From the NCBI GenBank assembly GCA_002786025.1, contig NHNW01000005.1, positions 434,001 through 498,000 of the forward strand: DNA of 64,000 bases. Reading direction: 5' to 3'. How positions within the stretch are numbered: position 1 is the first letter of the stretch; every line of letters begins with the position of its first letter. This document shows positions 34,559-43,857 of the stretch, piece by piece. This DNA comes from Zasmidium citrigriseum (lineage: Eukaryota > Ascomycota > Dothideomycetes > Mycosphaerellales > Mycosphaerellaceae). A program made the position numbers and the translations under genes. The notes under the pieces were generated by a model that ran no database searches, was not told the origin of the DNA, and was given only the letters and a program-made list of their open reading frames with translations.

Positions 34559-35786
34559 ATGGCGACCTCCGAGCTGCCCGTCATCATTATCGGGGCAGGC
34601 TTCTCTGGCCTGGTACTGGCACAAGGGCTTCACAAGCACAAGATTCCGTTCCTTGTCTTTGAGCAAAATGATCTCGCCAGTAGACCCGGCGGACACCGCT
34701 TTCGCATCGACACAGACGGCACCGAGGCGCTCTACGAAACGGTATCGCCTGAGCTAGGTGACCTCTTCAGCCGGACATGCCCCAGGTTGATCAATCGATC
34801 TCCGACATTTATCAATCCCAAAACCATGGAGCACATCTCGTATACAAAGCGGCCGCAAAAGCCAGGCAGAGGCCCATCTCCCATCGATCGGTAAGCTGAT
34901 GTTCGTAAATCATGGCATGGCCTGACTATGACATAGTTCTTGGATACTTCAGCTTTTGAGTCTCGGTATCGAAGACAGAATCCGTCGAGGAGTGAAATTC
35001 AACTCGTACGACATGAAGGGCTCAGAGGTGAAGGTCAGCTTCGCCGATGGGACTTCAGTCGCTGGCTGTTTGCTCGTTGGAGCTGATGGCATCCACAGCA
35101 AGGTGCGGAGGCAGCTGCAACCCGACAGGAAGCTCGTCGACACCGAGCGGCAGATCGTGTGGGCTAGAACCTGGATAACGGCGGAGTTTCTCGAGGAGTA
35201 CCACGACGATGCCATGACCTGGTTAGTGGGTATGGACAAGAACCATCCGGAGCGTAATACGATCTTGGAACCGATTTTATGGAGGTCGAACATAGCCGAG
35301 GAATCAAAAGGACGACTTCCGGATGCCAAGGACTATGTGTATTGGTCGCTTACGACTGAAACGTCCAGCGAGAAGCTTCGTACTCCGGACCAGCTACGGG
35401 AGTTCGTTCTTGGCGTAACGAAAGATTGGGACGAACGGCTGACTGCGCTCTTTCGACATGCGGACTGGGCTCTCGCTGTCAAAGCTCGGCTCTACTCGAG
35501 CAAGCCTGACATTGGCGACTTTGGAGGCAGTAGGGTGAGGTTGATTGGAGACGCCGCTCACCCAATGACACCGATGGGAGGTTTGGGCGGTAATACGGCC
35601 GTCAAGGGTGCTGCGGACTTGTGTAAGACCATCACCGAGCAGGGCGTGAGTCAAGACAGCATTTCGGGGTTTGAGCAGCGACTGAAGGCGCTTGCCAAGG
35701 AGGCAATTGAGACGTCGTTCAATTCGGCGAAGTCGTTGGTGGCAGGGAAAGATTGGAATGAGTATGGAGAAGTGGATGCAGCTTGA
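34559..35786 (+). CDS. FAD-dependent monooxygenase (aromatic-hydroxylase family)
   Basis: Exons 34559-34890 and 34937-35786 give 393 aa. The 46-base intron is GTAAGC...CATAG. The dinucleotide-binding motif is IIIGAGFSGLVLAQGL (residues about 9-24), followed by VFEQND. LLVGADGIHSKVR is the DG motif and VRLIGDAAHPMTPMGGLGG the GD motif that binds the FAD ribityl chain. These are class A flavoprotein hydroxylases, using NAD(P)H and O2 on phenolic or polyketide substrates. The protein is somewhat short at the C-terminus but has all FAD motifs. With the adjacent GST, MFS and P450 genes it could belong to a degradative or biosynthetic mini-cluster. Confidence 0.9.
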
Positions 35787-36198
35787 GGTAGAAAGGAGCG
35801 TCGTCGTTCATGCACGAAGCTTACAAACGAATGCGACAACGAAACCGAATCTCCACGTCGTCAGTCACCACACAAGCCTTCAAGCACTGCTCTCGTGGCC
35901 GTAGCCACGTACCGGTACAAACTCTGGGAAAGAACGGTCCGCGGGGAGCCGTCAAACCCCGAACCACGTTGTAAAGCGTCGTCAATTGTTTCCAACGATG
36001 TCTTGGAAAGAGTCCGCATGCTATTCAGTCATCGAATTGCGTTTTATGACACCGCCACGCGTCCTGGCATGGAGCAAGGATGGGCCTGGCTTGCAAATGA
36101 ATGACACAGCCCTTGCATTTCGATCCTGGTTGTTGAGAACTCTATCGAATGATGGAACGACTTCTCCCTACGGCTACTACGGAGATTCATCAACGCTC
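35787..36198. other. Convergent 3' intergenic region
   Basis: 412 bases between the FAD monooxygenase and MFS transporter ends. No feature recognised. Confidence 0.5.
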
Positions 36199-37799
36199 CT
36201 ACACGGTAAATCTGGACCACCCACGCACAGTCGCTCCATATCTCCACATGATGAGTGGGAATACCGCCATCAGCACACATGCTCCGCCAAGTATGCTTGT
36301 AGCCTGCATGACGCTGAGCCTCGCCAGCATCTTCGCGCCTGCTTGAGGGAAGAAAGCGGCTGTTGCACAGCGGATGAGATTGTTGATTGCCATTGCACTG
36401 TTGATGTGCAGTAGGTAGACCTCGACAAGGTACAGGATGGAGGACATCGTGACGAGCAGGATCCCGCAGCCGATGAATGATCCGGCAACGACCGACACTG
36501 GCCATGGGATGGAGGCTTTCGAAGTGAAGGCGAACCAGAACAGGCCTGCAGAAATATGTCTCAGCTTAAGAGTCCCATGATGTTTCGCTGAGGTGAGACT
36601 TACCAATGGGCAGCAAGATCGATCCGATGATGATTGGAGGCAAGCGATGCTCCGGGGTGAGCGAGACGCCAGCTTGTGCTTTCTTACCGACGAAGTAGAC
36701 GCTGTGGCCGGAGATGATCACGCAGGCAACGATGAAACCGACGAGGATGCTGAGGAACGGCAACGAGGCATCGACTGTGGACCATCCTCGCTCTTTCGAG
36801 AACGCCACCGGATAGAGCACAAACGCCAGGTACAGGATACCATAGGCCAGAGCCATGTACACCGTAAAGATCATGAGCTGAGTTGGTCGTCGTCAGTGCA
36901 GGTCCATACAGCGAGGTTTACTCTGGTTCACTTACGATGGGTTCTGTAACGAACATCCGGACAGGTTTGGTCAGGTAAACTACGACGAACTCCTTCCACG
37001 GTCCGGGCTTGACCACCGGAGTTTGAGTCTGCTCCGCACTTGACTGGCTCTTGGTGGCAAAGGACTCGACGGAGCTGTCGGCTTTCTCAGCATCCTTGGA
37101 GATGATTGTCGTTCCAAGCTGAAGCTGCTGGGCCTTGCGCTGCAACAGGATCTTGCCCGAGGTCTCCGGCGTGCAAAGGAAGCATAGCAGGCTGAGGACG
37201 GCACCAACAATCAACAACGTCCAGGCGACCCACTTCCAACTCCCATACTGCGCCAAGAGAGAGCCAACAATGGGTCCCAACGCAGGTCCACAGAAGGTTG
37301 CCGCGCTCTGCATGCCCGTTGCCACTCCACGTTCGATGGGCCCCAGAAAGTCGACATACATGCCGGCGATGATGCCCAATCCTGCGGATCCGAATATTCC
37401 AGCAAGGAGTCGCAGGAGTAGGACGGCAGCCAGATTTCTGATGAATCCCAGAAGTGCACAACAAAGACAGAACAGCGCCATGCCAGTCCAGAGTGGCCGT
37501 GTCCTTCCAAAGTGTTCGGATGCTGGGCCCCAGACCAGAGGCCCAAGGCCCATGCCAACGACGTAGAGGGAGATGCCGAGCAGCATGGTGTTTTGGGATA
37601 CATGGAATTCAGCCGAGTAACCTTCGACGGTGGAGATGAAGCTGCTGCTGGCGAGAGAGACGATGAATCCGAGGGAGCTGGTCGTGAGGACAACGGTCCA
37701 TTTTCTCGCAAAGGACCAGTTGCTGGGCTTGCGGGGATCGTGGGGGCCGTCCCAGTCGGCCGTTGGAGTGGAGTTGGATGATGAAGATGATGAAAGCAT
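36199..37799 (-). CDS. MFS drug/polyamine-type transporter (DHA1-like)
   Basis: Exons 37799-36936, 36877-36604 and 36545-36199 give 494 aa. Introns are 58 bases each, GTAAGT...CTCAG and GTAAGT...TGCAG. The cytosolic N-terminus ends with DPRKPSNWSFARKWTVV, a hallmark of the Tpo/Flu1-like fungal family. Motif A is GPASEHFGRTRPLW between TM2 and TM3. RERGVATG-like sequence ERGVATGMQSAATFCGPALGPIVG is the antiporter motif region, and about twelve hydrophobic segments can be counted with a long loop between TM6 and TM7. It should act as a proton antiporter of the plasma membrane exporting a drug-like or amine compound. It is divergent from the P450 gene. Confidence 0.9.
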
Positions 37800-38677
37800 T
37801 GCTACTGCTGCGTGAAGCTGTGTTGGATCGACTGAGTTCCTCCTGGGCTATTATATCGTCAAGCCATACGGTCAACCCCACACGAAGGCGGTTTCGACAA
37901 TGTTACGACGAGGGTCCTGTCGAGCAGCGGCCCATTTCGGGCTTTGCGCCTTCTGGGGGGTTGCGGCGCTCCCTGCGGTGCACAGCCATCTATCAATAGT
38001 AAGCAGTCAGGCCAGAGGTGGCGCCCTGCACAACGTGGTTGGTGTCCTGTTGGTTCTCCTTGCCAAGGATCCCCAGGTCGCAGTCTGAACGAGACCGAAA
38101 CCAAATTTGGACTTGAGAGTTAATCTGCCGAACCCTGAGCATTTTTCAATCCTACTCAGGTACTCGGTCATGCCTAGAGGGCAATTCCCCAGACAAAACG
38201 TCGTGGATGCGTCTTAGAGCTCCGTGTCTTACTGCAGCGGCCTTCTCACATGCTCCGGCGCTCTTTAAAGTATCGTAAAACGAGGCCTGTTCGACTTTCT
38301 TCAAAGGGAATGAACGTCACGATAAGCTTTGGTGTGACAGGAACGCAGGGGAGCTCAGCCCTTGTGCTCTAGCAATCGCAGGGACGTTCCTTGTTGTTGC
38401 CAGGAACGGCTGCTCAATGACTTTGCCAGGTCTGTTGTATCATCGCCGCCACCATTTGACGAAGCCTGCCAACTCTGTTATTTCCATTCGATGGTCGGTC
38501 CGACTTCCAATCAAAGAAACATCTGTTTCACCATCCAACCCATGAGCGGATTGAGACGGCAGAGAAACTCGACTATAAGACCGCTATGAAACAGACCAGA
38601 GATGGACATTCGACAAGACAACAACACCATCAATCATCTCAGACAAGACAACAACACCATCAATCATCTTAGCTACA
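37800..38677. promoter_or_regulatory. Divergent promoter between MFS transporter and P450
   Basis: 878 bases with no gene seen. Its right end carries a 30-base direct tandem repeat (38611-38670) directly before the P450 ATG. Confidence 0.55.
38611..38670 (+). repeat. 30-base tandem duplication in the P450 leader
   Basis: Two adjacent 30-base units, 38611-38640 and 38641-38670, differ only at the first and last base. The core is GACAAGACAACAACACC. They end seven bases before the P450 ATG at 38678, so they lie in its 5' UTR. Confidence 0.9.
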
Positions 38678-40276
38678 ATGGCATCCACTCAAGAATACTC
38701 CGTCGAAATTCGATTGGCAACATTATTCCTTCTCCTTTCAATCTTTTGGATACTCTACCAAGCCCTCAAGCCATACTTCAGTCCATATCGACACATCATC
38801 CGCGCTCCTCAACCTTTCTTCCTCTTCCGACTCTTCAGCGAGCCAAAGGTCGCAAAGCTCGAGCAATGGATGGACACTCTTCCGCATCAGGGGCTCATCC
38901 GATACTACGGCCTCAACAACGTCGAGCGTATCTACGTCGCATCAGCCGAGACTTCACGGCATCTTCTGGTCAGGGAAGCCTACAAGTTCGTCAAGCCGGA
39001 GCTTCAGTATGTGCTGGCGAAGAACATTGGGGGTAACGGACTTCTGGTGCACGAGGGGGAGGCTCACAAGAAGGCTCGCAAGGCGCTCAATCCCGCTTTC
39101 AGTCCTGCCCAGCTAAAAGACCTGTACCCAATCTCCTGGACGACGTCTGCAGAGTTGCTCGATCGAATCGATCGGGACCGTCACAGAAATGCCGGGAAGC
39201 AAGGCACTACTCACGAGCCAGGCACGTTTGGACTTCCATATGCTCCGCTCAATGTTATCCACGCTGCGACCATCGACATTCTCGGACGATGGGCATACTC
39301 GACCGACTTCAACGTCATCAAAGATCCCGCTGCTTTGCTCCGTCCGTACATTGGCATGTTCAAGCAGAGCCGGCGAGGCCAGATCACTTTCAACGCGGCC
39401 GCTGTCATTGGACCGAAAATTGCACTGAAATTGCCGCTGCGCGCTGTGAAGACGATGCACGGTGTCATCGCTATTGTGAGATCGGCTGCGGAGGCGATTG
39501 TGCAGCAACATCTGTGCACTGGTCAGAAGCAGGACATGAACAAGAAGCTGCCAGTCGTCACCAATGACCGTCAAGACCTCATCTCGACTGCCATGAAGGC
39601 GAATCATTTCTCGGAGCAGGACCTCGTCGAGCAGACCATCCACATCCTCGCCGCCGCCACTGAGACGTCTGTCGGCACTCTCTCCTGGATCGTCCATCTC
39701 CTTTCCCGATACCCCGAGTGGCAGTCCATCATTCGGGAGGAAGTCCGCCAGAATCTCCCATCCCCCAAGGATGCCGGCAGCTCTCCCTCGGCACCTATCT
39801 TCAACCAAATGACCCATCTCAACGCTTTCATCAAAGAGGTCATGCGCTTTCACTCCATCAACACTATCTGGTGGCGGGAATGCAGCTCCCCTGCCACCAT
39901 CGGCGGCGAGACGATCCATCCCGGCACAATCGTCTCCTGGTCGCCGTGGGCCATCGCCCGGGATCCCAAGCACTGGGGTCCAGACTCCCGCGTGTTTAAC
40001 CCGCAACGCTGGATTGATCACTCGAATGGCGGTGCTACTTGCGACGCCGACTGGATCGTCTTCGGAGCTGGGCCGAGGAGGTGCATCGGCGAGCACTATG
40101 CTTATATCCAGATGCAGGCGCTTGTGGCGGCGTTGGTGGGGAGGTTTGAGATGCTGCCGGTGTTGGAAGAAGGAGGGACGGATGAGGGGCATGAGCTGGG
40201 AGATGATGCGGCGTTGACGTTGTTCAAGATCATGGACGGGTGGAAGTTGAGGTTCAGGGAGGTGGAGGGGTGGTAA
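38678..40276 (+). CDS. Cytochrome P450 monooxygenase
   Basis: Intronless, 532 aa, ATG at 38678. An N-terminal membrane anchor (LATLFLLLSIFWILYQAL) is followed by a short basic/proline stretch. The I-helix oxygen-activation motif is AAATETSVG (about residue 325), the K-helix ExxR is KEVMRFHS, the PERF-like segment is FNPQRW, and the heme loop is FGAGPRRCIGEHYA with the cysteine ligand. All key elements are intact, so it should be an active ER enzyme receiving electrons from CPR. The family is not assigned by eye. Its neighbours (divergent MFS, then FAD monooxygenase and GST) suggest oxidation and export of a small molecule. Confidence 0.93.
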   Translation: MASTQEYSVEIRLATLFLLLSIFWILYQALKPYFSPYRHIIRAPQPFFLFRLFSEPKVAKLEQWMDTLPHQGLIRYYGLNNVERIYVASAETSRHLLVREAYKFVKPELQYVLAKNIGGNGLLVHEGEAHKKARKALNPAFSPAQLKDLYPISWTTSAELLDRIDRDRHRNAGKQGTTHEPGTFGLPYAPLNVIHAATIDILGRWAYSTDFNVIKDPAALLRPYIGMFKQSRRGQITFNAAAVIGPKIALKLPLRAVKTMHGVIAIVRSAAEAIVQQHLCTGQKQDMNKKLPVVTNDRQDLISTAMKANHFSEQDLVEQTIHILAAATETSVGTLSWIVHLLSRYPEWQSIIREEVRQNLPSPKDAGSSPSAPIFNQMTHLNAFIKEVMRFHSINTIWWRECSSPATIGGETIHPGTIVSWSPWAIARDPKHWGPDSRVFNPQRWIDHSNGGATCDADWIVFGAGPRRCIGEHYAYIQMQALVAALVGRFEMLPVLEEGGTDEGHELGDDAALTLFKIMDGWKLRFREVEGW

Positions 40277-40961
40277 AGGGTTGATGCATTGGCGTTTGAA
40301 GGCATGGGGAGGCGTATTGATGAATAGAAGGAATGTTGTCTTGTGCTACTGTGTTCACATACCTGAAAAAATTGATCGTCAAAGAGGATCGGTCCATGAC
40401 TTCATGAGGCAGAAATATCGAGTCGTTCTCGCGGCCAGCATCCTTGACCATCCCACTCATCTCCTCCTTAGTAGATTGCATTTGCTTGTTCTGTTTGAGA
40501 GCGATCTCAGGGTGTTCTACGAAATGTAATGCTGAAACGGTCCTGACAATGCCGACAATACGAGATGTATGATGCTCTCAACAAAGAAAGGCAAGTCCAC
40601 AGCCAAGACGTCTCATTTTCATCGTCGTTCCGCCGGTATTTTGAACGTTTTCGCCTCCAGAGGCCGCATCTTTCGTCGTAGAGAGCTGATGTCTTAAACA
40701 AAGGGTAAGTCGATGCTCCTCTACATGATGGAGGATTAAGAAGTGGAAGTTTTGCTTGCGGCTCCATGTTTTGAAGAAATCCGTTCGATCGTCGTTTGTT
40801 CAGTGATGAAGCAAGTTCCTTCTTCAACGAAGCAACACAAAGTGCGTCTCGCCGACATTTCGAATTTCTTTTCAACCTCCTGAGCGCGTCTCTCAAGTCG
40901 ACGAGCTGATACTTCGATCGTGTACGCAACAACATCTAATCTATAACAATCACACACAACA
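40277..40961. repeat. Degenerate repeat units left of the solo LTR
   Basis: No gene is recognised. Two copies of a degenerate unit with core CGCCG-ATTTYGAA lie at about 40630-40652 and 40850-40872, each followed 30-50 bases later by GAGCTGAT. The same unit recurs between 41550 and 41980. Confidence 0.5.
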
Positions 40962-41439
40962 AACGCTGTTAGAAGGCTATAGGGATCCAACGCCCATACG
41001 CAATCTAACGCCCATACGGATCCAACGCCCATAGCCTTGCTTACTAGGCAAGGCTATGGGCGTTGGATAGTCACGTGACGGCTTACGTAATCATCTAGAA
41101 CCTTCCGGATGATTTGTCCCCCCGTAGGCTAGACCCAATCGGGAAGGCGTTATACCCGATTGGGACGCTTGGCGTGGAACCTTCTAGCAGCTACTGGAAT
41201 TCATTCTAGTTGATTTCTAATTAACTGCCAATCAATTCCTAATCAATGTGTCGACTGTATTCTATAAGATTCTATTAGGCGTAAGCATTAGTAATGCATA
41301 TACGCTATAGAAGATTCTAGATGCGATATCGTCGTATATATAAGGGTGTGAATAGTCTCGCTAGATAGAATGAAATTAAGCACTTCTCTTCTACTCTATA
41401 CGACCCTCCTACTACTTCCGCTACTCGTTTAATAAACGC
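40962..41439 (+). mobile_element. Solo LTR of the Copia element, with target-site duplication AACGC
   Basis: The 468-base LTR at 40967-41434 starts TGTTAGAAGG and ends TTTAATA. It is flanked by AACGC at 40962-40966 and 41435-41439. It is the same LTR as in the full element at 42817, with more differences, so it is an older insertion reduced by LTR-LTR recombination. Confidence 0.9.
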
Positions 41440-42811
41440 TATTAAATGCCTTGTGCAAAAGGTAAGTCCTCACCGCGAGGACGTTGTATGGTACGAGCGC
41501 CATCGACGGAGTGCGACTAGTACGAGGCTCTGGAGTTCATGACTTACTCGTTCCGCCGGTGTTTCGAAATTCGATTGACGTTTCTAGGCGCGGCTTTGGA
41601 GATCAAGGCTTCGTAGACAGAGAGACTCGTAAACAAGACACGCGCTACATTATGGCTGCCTTAGAGTGTTACATCTGCGTCGAATTATTAGAAGGAAGAC
41701 GGAGTGGCGATGGCTTCACCGAGCCTGTTAAGGCTGTATGAAATGAGAATGATCTGACCGTAGTTGTAGAAAGCGAGATAGCCGACGCTCTCCGCCGGGA
41801 TTTCAAAATTGTTTTGCTTGTTGTGGACGCATCTTTCAAGATACAGCTCTTATATTCAGATTGGACTAGGATCGAAGCATGCTCCACAATTCGGCTTCCT
41901 TAGAAAACGCGTACAAGACCTTACTTTTTCAACGGGGCCGTGGCGCAGCTCTTTGCGCCGGATTTTCAAAATTATTTTGCACATTGCGGGCCCAGCTTTG
42001 AAGATACAGCGGTCATGTCTTGAATAGAAGGTAAACGTAAGTAGCTGCATGAGATGCGCACTTCAGAACGGCCCAGGAGCGCTTCTGTTACTTTGCGATG
42101 TTTTAAGACTTCCACAAGCCTTCATGAACTAAGGGGGCTTGATACAGCGCCGGAAGAAGGTACGAGCAACAGTAGTAACGGTGCCCGAGATGTAGAAGGC
42201 GGCATACAACCGTTCTTGCATATTCTCGAGTCTCGACGACATGACGGAAGGCGTGACTCAAGCAAGAAGCTGGGGATGGGCCGTCCCGCCTAGAAACAGA
42301 ATCCAGGAAGTTGCCAAATGGGCCGGCCCGCCTAGAAGCACCCCGGCCTTCGCTGCCTTACTTGGTAAGCTTCGGCCTTTTGTGCATGGACCCCGCTCGC
42401 TAAAGCGCGCCGCACTCGACCGTTGTGCAAGTGGTTGAACAATGATCGGGCCGAAGTTGAACAATCGCCGGCAAGTTGAACAATAGCTACCAAATGCGGG
42501 TCTCTCCACCCTCGAACACAGTTACGAGATTGCGTGTCTGCCTTGTACCGACTTGCATCAACGTGAAAGTCTGTCAAACGACGTAGGTTTGCGCATTCCC
42601 CCCTATACACCGCGTGCGTATTTGTGCATCCGGTAGAAGCTCTTCGCAGCCCTTCGTACAACGGAGAACAAGCTGATCGTGTCATATCATCCCAAAACGT
42701 CTTTTGGCCATTGAAATGCATTGCAATGTAACTAGCCCCTGCGTTTGTCTGCTCTCATTTAGCACCCAAAACGCCATCGACGTTGAGCTACTACTGAGGG
42801 AGCTATTGGCA
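41440..42811. repeat. Degenerate repeat field between solo LTR and full Copia element
   Basis: 1.37 kb without a convincing gene. Three units with core CCGGxxTTTCRAAATT occur at about 41552-41575, 41792-41817 and 41954-41979, the last two followed by GATACAGC. The open frame 41484-41741 runs through one unit and is probably accidental. Confidence 0.5.
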
Positions 42812-42816
42812 TTTGA

Positions 42817-43283
42817 TGTTAGAAGGCTATAGGGATCTAACGCCCATACGGATCCAACGCCCATACGGATCCAACGCCCATAGCCTTGCTTACTAAGCAA
42901 GGCTATGGGCGTTAGGAAGTCACGTAGCGGCTTACGTAATCATCCAGAACCTTCTGGATGATTTGTCCCCCCGTAGGCTAGACCTAATCGGGAAGGCGCT
43001 ATACCCGATTGGGATGCTTGGCGTAGAACCTTCTAGCAGCTACCGGAATTCATTGCAGTTGATTTCTAATCAATTGCTAATCGATTCCTAATTAATGTGT
43101 CGACTGTATTCTATAAGATTCTATTAGGCGTAAGCATTAGTAATGCATATACGCTATAGAAGATTCTAGATACGATATCGTCGTATATATAAGGGTGTGA
43201 ATAGTCTCGCTAGATAGAAGGAAAGCAAGCACTTCTCTTCTACTCTATACGACCCTCTACTACTTCCGCTACTCGTTTTAATA
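42817..43283 (+). repeat. 5' LTR of Copia element
   Basis: 467 bases, TGTTAGAAGG to TTTTAATA. Inside are two to three short repeats with the core CGGATCCAACGCCCATA and a near-perfect palindrome of about 41 bases around 42874-42915. It carries three of the four LTR differences in the RIP-derived (T or A) state. Confidence 0.95.
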
Positions 43284-43300
43284 GGTTATGAGCCCGGGTG
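43284..43300 (+). other. Primer-binding site matching the anticodon arm of initiator tRNA-Met
   Basis: GGTTATGAGCCCGGG begins immediately after the 5' LTR. Its complement contains GGGCTCATAACC, the anticodon stem-loop of eukaryotic initiator tRNA-Met, with the CAT anticodon. This suggests priming by a tRNA half-molecule, as known for Drosophila copia. Confidence 0.75.
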
Positions 43301-43857
43301 CTCTAGCCTAGACACCCGGCTATCGATTAACAACACCGAAAATCGAATTCTACGTGTGGGAATCGAACACCCCGCGCCTTACAACTGCGACAATCCAATA
43401 TTCGGCAAACCTTCCTTCGAATTCCTACGGTCGCAATTTCGACACTCGACAATAACACCTTTCGACGACGATTGCGCGACGAACACTAGTCGCAACAACT
43501 TTATATACGGCTTGTTTTACTCGTCTATACGAGAGCTTTAGATTTAGCTAGCTTTCGTAGCGAGGCAGTAGTTCTAGCGTGCGCTAGAAGGGGTGGAAGT
43601 TAGAACGACTAATAAACAGCTTTCGAAGCAGAAGACCCGTGGCCTTCACAGTCCCTATCGCGCCATCCCTAGGGAACTAGGAACTAGACGGTTTCTTAGT
43701 AGTGTAAAACCCATAAGCGGGACCTACTAACGAAGCGATATACTAATAGGTTAGGACCGAGAGAGGCTGAAAGAGGGTGGAGACCGATTAAGTAAGCCTG
43801 TTATTGCGCCTATTCTTCTGCTTCTAGAGACGCGATCTATCTACGAATCGATTCGCA

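Noticed and set aside
41484..41741. 85-codon frame between the two LTR insertions
   Set aside because: It runs through one of the degenerate repeat units and has no protein-like features.
43284..43330. Possible tRNA gene after the 5' LTR, because of an anticodon-arm match and a hairpin
   Set aside because: No full cloverleaf, no A and B boxes in register; position right after the LTR fits a primer-binding site.
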